Assembly: GCA_025464735.1 (NCBI GenBank)
Contig: JAODMX010000408.1
Span: forward strand, 1 to 12,120
DNA from: Frondihabitans sp.
GTDB taxonomy: Bacteria; Actinomycetota; Actinomycetes; Actinomycetales; Microbacteriaceae
Length of the DNA stretch: 12,120 bases
Direction of reading: 5' to 3'
Program-made: the position numbers and the translations under genes
The notes under the pieces: generated by a model
Databases searched by the model: none
The model's input: only the letters and a program-made list of their open reading frames with translations
Told to the model about the DNA's origin: nothing
Part shown: positions 1-6,630 of the stretch, in pieces
Numbering within the stretch: the first letter of the stretch is position 1
How the letters are laid out: each line of letters begins with the position of its first letter

Positions 1-110
<110 letters not shown>

Positions 111-154
111 CGCGCTGTGCGCCGCTCTGCCCGGTGGTGCGGCCCGGGCAACAG

Positions 155-160
155 TAAAGT
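155..160 (+). promoter_or_regulatory. Candidate -10 box for uraD (possible leaderless transcript)
   Basis: TAAAGT fits the actinobacterial TANNNT -10 pattern and is followed by six bases and then the uraD ATG at 167. This is the spacing expected if transcription begins at the start codon. No convincing -35 hexamer or strong Shine-Dalgarno was found in the 56-bp gap after the SDR gene. The call is tentative. Confidence 0.3.
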
Positions 161-166
161 GACCGC

Positions 167-655
167 ATGATCGACATTGCCGAGGCCGAACTGCGCGAAG
201 ACCTCGAGGCCAGCCTGTACGTGCGCCGCTGGATCGACGAGGTCGCCGGTGCCGCGCCGTTCGCCGACTGGCCGGCGCTTCGCGAGGCCGCCTACGCCGC
301 CGCCACCCCGCTCAGCCCCGTCGAGATCACCGAGGCTGTCGCGGCGCACCCGCGCATCGGGGAGAAGCCCGCCGGCACCGGTCGGGCCCACGCCTTCAGC
401 GCCACAGAGCAACAGTCTCCTGACGCCTTCGACCAGCACCTGGCCGAAGCGCTTGCCGCAGGGAATGCCGCCTACGAGAACCGTTTCGGCCGCGTGTTCC
501 TGATCCGGGCCGCGGGCCGCTCACGCGCCGAGATCGTCGCGGAACTCGAGCGACGCCTGACGCTCGATGATGAGACCGAACTGACCATCGTGGGGGAGGA
601 GCTTCGAGACATCGCTCTGCTGCGCCTCGAGAAGCTCTTCGGAGGCACCTCGTGA
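167..655 (+). CDS. uraD: 2-oxo-4-hydroxy-4-carboxy-5-ureidoimidazoline (OHCU) decarboxylase
   Basis: A 162-residue protein matching the UraD family in length and motifs. UraD decarboxylates OHCU to S-allantoin, the last step of stereospecific urate oxidation, in the cytosol. HPRIGEK at 61-67 carries the family's catalytic histidine (H61). EQQS at 81-84 holds the conserved Glu/Gln region, and NRFGRVFLIRAAGRS at 105-119 is the typical core stretch. The C-terminal EELRDIALLRLEKLF supplies the conserved arginine. The stop TGA overlaps the GTG start of the HIU hydrolase (GTGA at 652-655), so the two consecutive pathway enzymes are probably translationally coupled. The ATG at 167 is the natural start: the protein then begins close to where family members begin. 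No uricase gene is visible nearby. Confidence 0.95.
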   Translation: MIDIAEAELREDLEASLYVRRWIDEVAGAAPFADWPALREAAYAAATPLSPVEITEAVAAHPRIGEKPAGTGRAHAFSATEQQSPDAFDQHLAEALAAGNAAYENRFGRVFLIRAAGRSRAEIVAELERRLTLDDETELTIVGEELRDIALLRLEKLFGGTS

Positions 656-975
656 GCCACGTCACGACGCATGTACTCGACTCGAGCGTCGGTAAGCCCG
701 CTGTCGGGGTCGGGGTCGAGCTGCAGGATCCTGCGGGTCACCTCCTCGCCACAGGCAGAACGAATGCAGACGGTCGCGTCGCCTCCCTCGGGCCGGACGC
801 CCTCGAGCCCGGGCCCTACCGCCTGGTGTTCGACACGCTCTCGTACTTCGCGGCGACGGCGACGCCGAACTTCTATCCGTCGGTCACGATCGACTTCGTC
901 GTCTCGGGCCCGGAGCATTACCACGTGCCGCTGCTCCTCAGTCCGTTCGCGTACTCGACGTATCGCGGGAGCTAA
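652..975 (+). CDS. uraH: 5-hydroxyisourate hydrolase (transthyretin-like)
   Basis: A 107-residue protein of the transthyretin-like HIU hydrolase family. It hydrolyses 5-hydroxyisourate, the uricase product, to OHCU, which UraD then uses. Family hallmarks are present: HVLD near the N-terminus (H7), GRTNADGRV at 35-43 with the active-site arginine R42, the NFYPSVTIDF strand at 73-82, HYHVPLLLSPFAYSTY at 89-104 with H91, and the diagnostic C-terminal YRGS tetrapeptide. The GTG start at 652 overlaps the uraD stop by four bases. Length and motif order are normal and nothing looks damaged. The two genes are in the reverse of pathway order. Confidence 0.96.
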   Translation: MSHVTTHVLDSSVGKPAVGVGVELQDPAGHLLATGRTNADGRVASLGPDALEPGPYRLVFDTLSYFAATATPNFYPSVTIDFVVSGPEHYHVPLLLSPFAYSTYRGS

Positions 976-986
976 GCTGCACCAAC

Positions 987-1000
987 CCGACATTTGTCGG
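987..1000. promoter_or_regulatory. Candidate operator palindrome upstream of the hydrolase gene
   Basis: CCGACA, TT, TGTCGG form a perfect 6-2-6 palindrome 11 bp after the uraH stop. A further TGTCGGT half site lies at 1027-1033. The two-base loop argues against a terminator hairpin and favours a dimeric regulator site. The regulator is unknown; the PucR-like protein encoded at 2118-3137 is one candidate. Confidence 0.35.
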
Positions 1001-1091
1001 TGCGCGCGAGTCGAACGGAGGCTCTCTGTCGGTTCCCCGTGGCGCGCAGATCTCCGAGAATGGGCATGGGCACGACGACGTGTCTCGAAGT

Positions 1092-1095
1092 GGAG
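1092..1095 (+). promoter_or_regulatory. Shine-Dalgarno deciding the hydrolase start
   Basis: GGAG lies five bases before the ATG at 1101. It supports 1101 over the in-frame GTG at 1080, which has no comparable site and would add seven unremarkable residues. Confidence 0.65.
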
Positions 1096-1100
1096 TTGAA

Positions 1101-2057
1101 ATGACGACCATCGTCCGGCCTCCGTATGACCCCGAACTTCAGGCAGCGCTGGAGCTGATGCCCGCAATGCCGGCGATCACGACGGAGATGCTTCCCGCCG
1201 CTCGGGCGAGCCTGGTTGCGCCGCCCATCGAATCCGTCATCGCCGATCGACCGATCACGTACACGGACTATGTCGTCCCCGGGTACGACGGTGGCGAGAT
1301 CGTCGTCTCCGTGCTCAAGAGGGCCGACCACACTCGGGCCGACGGGGCCGCCGTGTTCTTCATCCATGGCGGCGGCATGATCGTGGGTGACCGCTGGATC
1401 GGTGCGGAGGCCCTCGTGAACTGGGTCGAAAAGTACGACGTCGTGGCAGCGACGGTCGAATATCGTCTTGCGCCCGAGTTTCCCGATCCGGTGCCCGTGG
1501 AGGACTGCTACGCGGGCCTCACCTGGTTCGCCGAGCACAGTGACGCACTCGGGTTTCGGTCGTCACGCATCCTGATCACCGGCGGAAGTGCGGGCGGTGG
1601 ACTGGCGGCCGGGGTCGGCCTCCTCGCCCGTGATCGGAGCGGACCGCATCTCGCGGCGCAGGTCCTCGACTGTCCCATGCTCGACGATCGCGACGAAACG
1701 CTTTCCACGAGGCAGTTCTCCGGCATCGGGATCTGGGACAGAGAAGCCAACGTCTTCGGCTGGTCGAGTCTCTTGGGCGATCGAGTCGCCACCGACGCCG
1801 TGTCGATCTATGCCGCCCCCGCTCGCGCGACGGACCTCGGCGGGCTGCCGCCGACCTTTCTCGACGTGGGGAGTGCGGAGGTGTTCCGCGACGAAACCAT
1901 CGCCTACGCCCAGAAGATCTGGGCGGCGGGCGGGCAGGCTGAGCTCCATGTCTGGGCTGGCGGTTTCCACGGCTACGAGGTCGTGACCACGGCAGCCGTG
2001 TCGCGCACCACTCTCGAGACCCGCGAGGCGTGGGTGAGTCGCTACCTGGCCGAGTGA
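1101..2057 (+). CDS. Alpha/beta hydrolase of the hormone-sensitive lipase (HSL) family, esterase
   Basis: A 318-residue cytosolic alpha/beta hydrolase, likely a carboxylesterase acting on short-chain esters; the real substrate is unknown. The oxyanion-hole HGGG is at 89-92, followed by the usual VEYRLAPEFPDPVPVEDCYAGL stretch at about 119-140. The nucleophile elbow is GGSAGGG at 161-167 with S163. The acid is probably D264 in FRDE after FLDVGSAE, and the base is H290 in GGFHGYE. HSL enzymes usually have GDSAGG or GTSAGG, so glycine before the serine is slightly unusual. No signal peptide is seen. The gene starts 125 bp after uraH, with a palindrome between them. It may be separately regulated, and a role in purine catabolism is not shown. 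Confidence 0.9.
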   Translation: MTTIVRPPYDPELQAALELMPAMPAITTEMLPAARASLVAPPIESVIADRPITYTDYVVPGYDGGEIVVSVLKRADHTRADGAAVFFIHGGGMIVGDRWIGAEALVNWVEKYDVVAATVEYRLAPEFPDPVPVEDCYAGLTWFAEHSDALGFRSSRILITGGSAGGGLAAGVGLLARDRSGPHLAAQVLDCPMLDDRDETLSTRQFSGIGIWDREANVFGWSSLLGDRVATDAVSIYAAPARATDLGGLPPTFLDVGSAEVFRDETIAYAQKIWAAGGQAELHVWAGGFHGYEVVTTAAVSRTTLETREAWVSRYLAE

Positions 2058-2064
2058 TCCACTC

Positions 2065-2084
2065 GACACCATCGATCGGGTGTC
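2065..2084. promoter_or_regulatory. Inverted repeat between hydrolase and regulator genes
   Basis: GACACC and GGTGTC are perfect 6-bp arms around an 8-base spacer, ATCGATCG. The repeat begins seven bases after the hydrolase stop and ends 33 bases before the regulator ATG. It could be an autoregulatory operator or a weak terminator. There is no T-run after it. Confidence 0.3.
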
Positions 2085-2107
2085 TCCTCTGGGGGCAGAA
2101 TGGTGCC

Positions 2108-2113
2108 AGGAGG
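2108..2113 (+). promoter_or_regulatory. Shine-Dalgarno deciding the regulator start
   Basis: A full AGGAGG lies four bases before the ATG at 2118. An upstream in-frame GTG at about 2100-2103 would place this site inside the coding sequence, so 2118 is preferred. Confidence 0.6.
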
Positions 2114-2117
2114 ACCG

Positions 2118-3137
2118 ATGAAGGAGCTGGTCGGCAAGCTGACGGCGCTGGATCCCGAAGCCGGGGACGTGCTCAAGGTCGTCACCTACTTCGACACGCT
2201 CATGGACGGGCGCGTGAGTGTCGAGACGCTCCTGCGAGGCGCCGCCACCCTTTCCGGCGTGCCGGTCGGCTATCGAAGCGGGTCGACGTCGACGTCGACT
2301 TCGATCCGAGTCCTGGCCGACGGCAGGCGCGAGGACGGCGCGGATCCGGCATCCTTCCCAAGCGCCGCCGCCGGGGCCGGAGCTGTGGTCTGGCTCGAGC
2401 GGGTCGGTGCGGAGCATGCCAACGATGCGATGATCCGGGAGCGTCTGGCGATGGCGATCGCGCAGTCCGCGGCGGGCCGTCTGGAGCAGTCTCCTGAACG
2501 TCGCGCGGTCGAGTTGCTCCTCACGTCTCCGCTCGAAAGCTCGCAGCGGCTTGCCGCCGAAGCTCGCCTGCAACTGGATCCGTTGGCACCCGTTCGAGCG
2601 GTGGCGCTGCCGAGCCGCGCGGCCCGCGGCGGGAGCTTTCCTTCGACGATCCTCGCCACACCGTGGGGGCTTGTTCGAGGCGGAATCACGCGGGCCGATG
2701 CCGACGGGCTGACCGGTCGAGCAGGGATCGGTGTGGCCGGAAAAGTATCGGAACTGGCCGCGTCGTGGCGAACAGCGTTGGTCGCCCTGGCGCTCTCGGA
2801 CGAAGCGAACGAGACGTCCCACGCGGACGACCTGGGTTCGCTCGTGTCCCTCGCGAACCTCATCAACGACGCAGCGGAGCCTCCCGCTGATCTGACTGCA
2901 CTGGAGAAAGCGTTCGCGCACTCGTGGTCGCTGGCCGCTCTCCAAGCCCTCGTCAACGGTGAGAGCGTCCGCGGCGTCGCGGCGGCTGCTGGGCTCCATC
3001 ACTCGTCGATCCACGCGAAGCTCCCCGAACTGTCCAGGCTGCTCGGATACGACCCTCTCGCCCCGCTCGGTCGCACGCGGCTTTTCGCCGCCCTCCTGCT
3101 CCGCCGAGTCGCCCAGGCGCGCTTCGACGCGTTCTAA
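2118..3137 (+). CDS. PucR-like transcriptional regulator with C-terminal helix-turn-helix
   Basis: A 339-residue protein. The N-terminal part (LDPEAGDVLKVVTYFDTLM, then LLRGAATLSGVPVGYRSG at about 43-60) resembles the sensory half of GAF/PucR-type actinobacterial regulators. The C-terminal part, from about 270, contains WSLAALQALVNGESVRGVAAAAGLHHSSIHAKLPELSRLLGYDPLAPLGRTRLFAALLLRR. This is the PucR-style HTH_30 layout: a helix-turn-helix followed by a conserved arginine-rich helix. PucR-like proteins often control nitrogen or purine catabolism, and the position after uraD/uraH fits that, but the target is not proven. The gene is 60 bp after the hydrolase on the same strand. A short TCGACG microrepeat at about 2283-2299 gives a serine-threonine run at residues 56-61. 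It is probably a linker. Confidence 0.7.
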   Translation: MKELVGKLTALDPEAGDVLKVVTYFDTLMDGRVSVETLLRGAATLSGVPVGYRSGSTSTSTSIRVLADGRREDGADPASFPSAAAGAGAVVWLERVGAEHANDAMIRERLAMAIAQSAAGRLEQSPERRAVELLLTSPLESSQRLAAEARLQLDPLAPVRAVALPSRAARGGSFPSTILATPWGLVRGGITRADADGLTGRAGIGVAGKVSELAASWRTALVALALSDEANETSHADDLGSLVSLANLINDAAEPPADLTALEKAFAHSWSLAALQALVNGESVRGVAAAAGLHHSSIHAKLPELSRLLGYDPLAPLGRTRLFAALLLRRVAQARFDAF

Positions 3138-3162
3138 CGTGGGCCGGATCCGTAGCCGAACA

Positions 3163-3184
3163 GTTCATCCCGAGTTAACGAGCG
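3163..3184 (+). promoter_or_regulatory. Candidate PHO box (PhoP site) upstream of the phosphate transporter
   Basis: Two adjacent 11-base units, GTTCATCCCGA and GTTAACGAGCG, form a tandem direct repeat of the type bound by PhoP in Streptomyces and relatives (GTTCACC-like units with an 11-base period). The second unit is more degenerate. A TANNNT -10 candidate begins five bases downstream, so the repeat would overlap the -35 region. That is the arrangement expected for PhoP activation. Confidence 0.55.
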
Positions 3185-3189
3185 ACGCG

Positions 3190-3195
3190 TACGGT
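3190..3195 (+). promoter_or_regulatory. Candidate -10 box for the phosphate transporter operon
   Basis: TACGGT fits TANNNT and sits five bases after the candidate PHO box, 61 bases before the pit ATG. No good -35 hexamer is present, which is common for PhoP-activated promoters. Confidence 0.35.
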
Positions 3196-3243
3196 CCCCT
3201 CCAAACCTGCTCCCGCGTTGCCGCGGAAGCCCTTACGAGGTCT

Positions 3244-3247
3244 GGAG
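3244..3247 (+). promoter_or_regulatory. Shine-Dalgarno deciding the pit start
   Basis: GGAG lies nine bases before the ATG at 3257. It favours that start over an in-frame TTG at 3218. The 13 extra residues from the TTG would be hydrophilic and arginine-rich and would precede the first membrane helix awkwardly. Confidence 0.55.
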
Positions 3248-3256
3248 ACACCTGGT

Positions 3257-4429
3257 ATGAGCGTTCTCGTCGTGGTGCTGATGGTCATCGCCATCGCCCT
3301 GATATTTGACTTCACCAACGGTTTTCATGACACGGCGAACGCCATGGCGACGTCCGTCGCGACGGGTGCGCTGAAGCCTCGGGTGGCGGTCTTGATCTCG
3401 GCCGTTCTCAATCTTGTCGGGGCCTTCCTCTCCACTCAGGTGGCCAAAACCGTGTCATCGGGCATCCTCAACGAGAACGCCAAGGGCATTCCCCACATCA
3501 CACCAACGCTCATCTTCGCCGGTCTTGTCGGTGCAGTGCTCTGGAACCTCGGGACCTGGTGGCTCGGACTCCCGTCGAGCTCCACCCACGCGTTGTTCGG
3601 CGGCCTGATCGGTGCCGCCCTCATCGGATCCGGACTCAGCGCCGTCGATTTCAGCGGCGTCGTCTCGAAGATCGTGCTCCCCGCGGTCCTCTCGCCCTTC
3701 ATTGCCGGAGGCGTCGCGCTTCTCGCGACCTACGCCGCGTACAAGGTCACCAAGCTCGCCGAGGTGCACGGCGCGCGCCGCGGCTTCCGGCACGCCCAGA
3801 CCGTGTCTGCGTCTCTCGTCTCCCTCGCCCATGGCACCAACGACGCGCAGAAGACAATGGGTGTGGTGACCCTGACCCTGATCGTCAGCGGTTACCAGGC
3901 GGCGAACACCGGCCCCCAGATCTGGGTGATCCTGATCTGCGGCCTCGCGATCGGCACCGGCACGTACACGGGCGGCTGGCGGATCATGCGCACCGTCGGT
4001 AAGAACATCACCGACGTGGAGTCGCCTCAGGGGTTCGCCGCCGAGACCAGCTCGGCTGCCACGATCCTGATCTCCTCCAATCTTGGCTTCCCCCTGTCGA
4101 CGACGCAGATCACCTCGGGTGCCGTCGTCGGAGCGGGCCTCGGCAAGCGACTGGCATCGGTCCATTGGAATACGGTCAGCAAGATCGCCGTCGGATGGGT
4201 GGTGACGCTGCCGGCCGCGGCACTCACGGGAGGTGTTGCCGCCTGGCTCGCCGGCACGGGTCCAGTCGGGCTCGTCGTTGTCGTCGTCCTCGCGATCGGC
4301 GGCGGCGCGACCTTCGTCTTCCTGGCTCGACGCCACCCCGTCAGCCGCGACAACGTCAATGACGACGCCCCGACCGCGTCCGGTCGGCCGGTCGTCGCCG
4401 CTACCGCTTCCGTCTCCCTGGAGGGCTGA
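3257..4429 (+). CDS. pit: PiT-family inorganic phosphate transporter
   Basis: A 390-residue polytopic membrane protein of the PiT (PHO-4) family. Bacterial members carry metal-phosphate complexes by proton symport at the plasma membrane. The two internally repeated signatures are clear: DFTNGFHDTANAMAT at 18-32 and LAHGTNDAQKTMGVV at 190-204. The repeated re-entrant segments GLPSSSTHALFGG (104-116) and GFPLSTTQITSGAVVGAG (277-294) are also present. About ten hydrophobic helices can be traced. The C-terminal tail, after a last helix ending near 357, is polar. A probable PHO box and promoter lie upstream, so expression in phosphate starvation is likely. A small membrane protein gene follows two bases after the stop. 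Confidence 0.95.
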   Translation: MSVLVVVLMVIAIALIFDFTNGFHDTANAMATSVATGALKPRVAVLISAVLNLVGAFLSTQVAKTVSSGILNENAKGIPHITPTLIFAGLVGAVLWNLGTWWLGLPSSSTHALFGGLIGAALIGSGLSAVDFSGVVSKIVLPAVLSPFIAGGVALLATYAAYKVTKLAEVHGARRGFRHAQTVSASLVSLAHGTNDAQKTMGVVTLTLIVSGYQAANTGPQIWVILICGLAIGTGTYTGGWRIMRTVGKNITDVESPQGFAAETSSAATILISSNLGFPLSTTQITSGAVVGAGLGKRLASVHWNTVSKIAVGWVVTLPAAALTGGVAAWLAGTGPVGLVVVVVLAIGGGATFVFLARRHPVSRDNVNDDAPTASGRPVVAATASVSLEG

Positions 4430-4431
4430 TC

Positions 4432-4734
4432 ATGAGCACCGTACTTCTCGCAGCAGCTGCACCGGCCACCCCGGGTACGGGGGAGTTCCTGGGCGTCGAC
4501 TGGTCATCGATCGCCTTCGTCTGCATCGTGACCCTGATCGCCACCGTAGCCATCGTGACGATTTTCTCCGTCGGGCTCCGGCTGCTCTCGCTGGGATCGG
4601 CGGACGACGCGGGGGCCGGCGTGATCAGCGCTCGACCCGTCGGAGCCACGCTTCTCGGGTATCTCTGCGTCGGGGTGAGTGGGCTGGCCGTGCTCTACGG
4701 CATCTACCTCGTCGTGCCCCTTTTTCACACCTGA
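4432..4734 (+). CDS. Small two-helix membrane protein, partner of Pit by position
   Basis: A 100-residue protein I do not recognise by family. It begins two bases after the pit stop with a strong GGAGGG site (4420-4425) inside the end of pit, so it is almost surely co-translated with it. Two hydrophobic segments are clear: about 27-49 (AFVCIVTLIATVAIVTIFSV) and about 71-96. They are joined by a loop with an acidic SADDAG and a basic SARPVG. The first 20 residues are alanine- and proline-rich and only weakly hydrophobic. Position and coupling suggest an accessory or regulatory subunit of the phosphate transporter. This is inference; no motif shows a function. Confidence 0.85.
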   Translation: MSTVLLAAAAPATPGTGEFLGVDWSSIAFVCIVTLIATVAIVTIFSVGLRLLSLGSADDAGAGVISARPVGATLLGYLCVGVSGLAVLYGIYLVVPLFHT

Positions 4735-4742
4735 GCGCGCGA

Positions 4743-4799
4743 CGAGTGTCCCCATTCTGCGGTCTGCAGGCGATGGAGGCAGCCGATCGTGGACACTCG
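4743..4799. terminator. Hairpin between convergent genes, candidate bidirectional terminator
   Basis: The outer arms CGAGTGTCC (4743-4751) and GGACACTCG (4791-4799) are a perfect 9-bp inverted repeat. Inside, CGG-T-CTGC (4760-4767) pairs with GCAGCCG (4779-4785), leaving one bulged base and an 11-base loop. The element sits between the stop of the small membrane protein (4734) and the stop of the convergent acetyltransferase (4821), where a shared terminator is expected. There is no clear U-tract on either strand, as is common in actinobacteria. Confidence 0.5.
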
Positions 4800-4820
4800 A
4801 GGGCACGAGGAGCCGCAGCC

Positions 4821-5324
4821 TTAGGGGGAGCGCCGTTCGATGAGCACGGTGTCGCGCCACTTGCCAGCCGAGGGGCCGTAGGTCATGAGCGCGATTCGTT
4901 CGCGCGTTCCGATTTGGCGGAAACCGTGCGCGGCGTGAAGGGCTGCCGACGCGGTGTTCTCGGGGAAGATCGCCGACTGGATGGTCCAGATGCGGGCCGC
5001 CTCGGTGGCGTCGATCAGGGCGTCCAGGAGCTGGTGACCGATTCCGGATCCGCGGGCGGCGTCGGCGACGTAGACGGAGTGCTCCACGACTCCCCGGTAG
5101 ACGGCGCGGGATGAGACTCGGGCCGCCGCAACCCAGCCGACGACCGAACCCGCGCCGTCGACAGCGACGAGTCGGCCGGGCGTAATCTTCTGCGCGTCGA
5201 AGTCCTCCCAGCTGGGAGGGTCCGCCTCGAACGTCGCATTGCCGGTGGCGATGCCCTCCCGGTAAATCCGCTCGACCGACGGCCAATCGTCGGACGTCAG
5301 TTGGCGGATCGTCGCGGCAGTCAT
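4821..5324 (-). CDS. GNAT N-acetyltransferase, phosphinothricin/methionine-sulfone type
   Basis: A 167-residue GNAT protein resembling the PAT/MddA group, which acetylates phosphinothricin or methionine sulfoximine/sulfone using acetyl-CoA in the cytosol. The pattern runs IRQLTSDDWPSVERIYREGIATGNATFE (6-33), a common PAT-type N-terminus, then VVEHSVYVADAARGSGIGHQLL (79-100) with the acetyl-CoA pyrophosphate loop ARGSGIG. Next comes SAIFPENTASAALHAAHGFRQIG (117-139), and finally KWRDTVLIERR (156-166), equivalent to the WHDV ending of PAT enzymes. The ATG at 5324 gives a normal family length. The frame stays open upstream but encodes nothing recognisable. A CAGAAT six bases before the ATG could be a -10 box of a leaderless transcript. 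The in vivo substrate is uncertain. Confidence 0.9.
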   Translation of the reverse strand: MTAATIRQLTSDDWPSVERIYREGIATGNATFEADPPSWEDFDAQKITPGRLVAVDGAGSVVGWVAAARVSSRAVYRGVVEHSVYVADAARGSGIGHQLLDALIDATEAARIWTIQSAIFPENTASAALHAAHGFRQIGTRERIALMTYGPSAGKWRDTVLIERRSP

Positions 5325-5493
5325 GCGCCAATTCTGCCAGCCGGGGTACTTAGGTGGTGCGACTGACGCAGCCGGGTTCACCGGCTTGGAGCACGCGAGA
5401 CACATCGACCGCCTGCGTGTTCTCACTTCGGCATCACACGCGTCCAGACCGGGCTGCGCCCCTTCTGCCACTAGCGCGTGAAGGCGGCCGTCA
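5325..5493. other. Intergenic stretch without a recognised gene
   Basis: This 169-bp stretch separates the aldo/keto reductase stop from the acetyltransferase start, both on the minus strand. It contains one perfect hairpin, AGCCGG-GTTCA-CCGGCT at 5370-5386, which might end aldo/keto reductase transcription although no T-run follows. No frame shows a protein I recognise. Confidence 0.4.
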
Positions 5494-6519
5494 TCAGACT
5501 GCCGCGCGGTCGTCCAGGGCGCGTCGGCGGAGCGGCGCACGGAGGATGGCCGGCGCCCGATAGGCCATGTCCAGCGTGCCGACGTCGGTTCCGGGAGTGA
5601 CGACGCCATCGATCTGATCGAGGATCTCGTCGGTCAGGACCACCTCGGATCCGGCGAGGAGATCGTCCAGCTGCTCCATTGTGCGTGGGCCAGCGATCGC
5701 CGAAGTGACGCCCGGGTGCGTGATCACGAACGCCATCGCCAGGTGCGTTAACTTCAGGCCCGCTTGCTCTGCGATCGGAATGATCTGTTCGACAGCGTCG
5801 ACTCGGCGCTCGTCGCTCAAATGCGTGAACCGGGTGGCGCGACGGAGATCGGTCGGCGCGCCTTTCCGGACTCGGCCGGTGAGCAGGCCTTGCGCAAGCG
5901 GGCTCCAGATGAGCGTGCCCATGCCGTAGCGCTCGGCGACCGGCAGGACCTCGTTCTCAATTCCGCGATTGAGGATTGAGTAGTTCGGCTGCTCGGTGCG
6001 GAATCGCTCGAGGCCGCGGCGCTCGGAGATCCACTGAGCCTCGACGAGGTCCGAGGCGGGCATCGAGGATGTACCGATAGCGCGGACCTTGCCGCTGCGG
6101 ACGAGGTCGGTGAGTGCCGAGAGGCTCTCCTCGAGATCGGTCGAGGGGTCCGGGCGATGGAGCTGGTAAAGGTCGATGTAGTCCGTGTTCAGGCGGCGCA
6201 GCGAGGCTTCGACCGCGCTGATGATGTAGCGGCGCGACGCCCCCTGCTGGTTCGGATCGTCGCTCATCGGCAGACCGAGTTTGGTCGCGAGGACGACCGT
6301 GTCGCGGCGCCCTTCGAGGGCTTTCGCAACGATCTCTTCGGACTCGCCGTGGGAGTACATGTCAGCCGTATCGATGAAGTTGATACCGGCGTCCAGGGCT
6401 TTGTGGATCATGCGGATCGAGTCGTCGTGGTCGGGATTGCCCAGACGACCGAACATCATGGCGCCGAGCGCGTAGGGGCTGACCTTGATACCGGTGCGGC
6501 CGAGGGTGCGGTACTGCAT
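5494..6519 (-). CDS. Aldo/keto reductase
   Basis: A 341-residue cytosolic NADPH-type aldo/keto reductase of the Tas/YajO-like bacterial group. The catalytic tetrad is visible: D50 (FIDTADMYS), Y55, K80 (VLATKLG) and H121 (LYQLHRPD). The N-terminus MQYRTLGRTGIKVSPYALGAM is canonical. C-terminal cofactor-contact segments are WSPLAQGLLTGR and TSAIAGPRTMEQLDD. The ATG at 6519 is chosen because an AAAGGAG site lies eight bases upstream; the frame is open further upstream only by chance, through the promoter and tetR. The carbonyl substrate cannot be told from sequence. It is divergent from a TetR gene with two operator copies between them, so it is probably repressed by that regulator and induced by a toxic aldehyde or ketone, or by a related ligand. 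Confidence 0.95.
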   Translation of the reverse strand: MQYRTLGRTGIKVSPYALGAMMFGRLGNPDHDDSIRMIHKALDAGINFIDTADMYSHGESEEIVAKALEGRRDTVVLATKLGLPMSDDPNQQGASRRYIISAVEASLRRLNTDYIDLYQLHRPDPSTDLEESLSALTDLVRSGKVRAIGTSSMPASDLVEAQWISERRGLERFRTEQPNYSILNRGIENEVLPVAERYGMGTLIWSPLAQGLLTGRVRKGAPTDLRRATRFTHLSDERRVDAVEQIIPIAEQAGLKLTHLAMAFVITHPGVTSAIAGPRTMEQLDDLLAGSEVVLTDEILDQIDGVVTPGTDVGTLDMAYRAPAILRAPLRRRALDDRAAV

Positions 6520-6569
6520 TGGAGTGACTCCTTTCGGCGCCGCTTCCGGTGCCGTAAGATCGATGAAGT

Positions 6570-6582
6570 GGGACAATGTCCC
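6570..6582. promoter_or_regulatory. Operator copy 1, perfect palindrome
   Basis: GGGACAATGTCCC is a perfect 6-1-6 palindrome, 50 bp from the aldo/keto reductase start. It is identical to copy 2, including one flanking base on each side. It is a likely binding site for the divergent TetR protein. Confidence 0.8.
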
Positions 6583-6598
6583 GGTACTTTCACGATAT

Positions 6599-6611
6599 GG
6601 GACAATGTCCC
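6599..6611. promoter_or_regulatory. Operator copy 2, perfect palindrome
   Basis: The same GGGACAATGTCCC lies 29 bp centre to centre from copy 1 and ends seven bases before the tetR Shine-Dalgarno. Binding here should block tetR itself, giving autoregulation. Confidence 0.8.
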
Positions 6612-6630
6612 GTTTGGCAAGGAGTGTGTC

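Noticed and set aside
2283..2299. TCGACG hexanucleotide microrepeat
   Set aside because: It has fewer than three full units, is in frame, and encodes a serine-threonine linker. It is not a regulatory or mobile repeat.
1563..3014. Long minus-strand open frame of 483 codons antisense to the hydrolase and regulator genes
   Set aside because: It has low-complexity arginine/glycine-rich content, no recognisable motif, and lies opposite two well-supported genes with proper start sites. It is a GC-rich shadow frame.
5341..5390. Possible tRNA T-arm (GGTTCACC-like sequence)
   Set aside because: Only a single hairpin forms. There is no acceptor stem, D-arm or anticodon arm at the required spacing.
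5325..5609. Upstream extension of the acetyltransferase frame
   Set aside because: The added residues resemble no GNAT N-terminus and overlap the end of the aldo/keto reductase gene. The ATG at 5324 gives the family length.
6157..6630. Upstream extension of the TetR frame
   Set aside because: It is antisense to the aldo/keto reductase and passes through the operators. GTG 6631 has a good ribosome-binding site and gives a normal TetR N-terminus.
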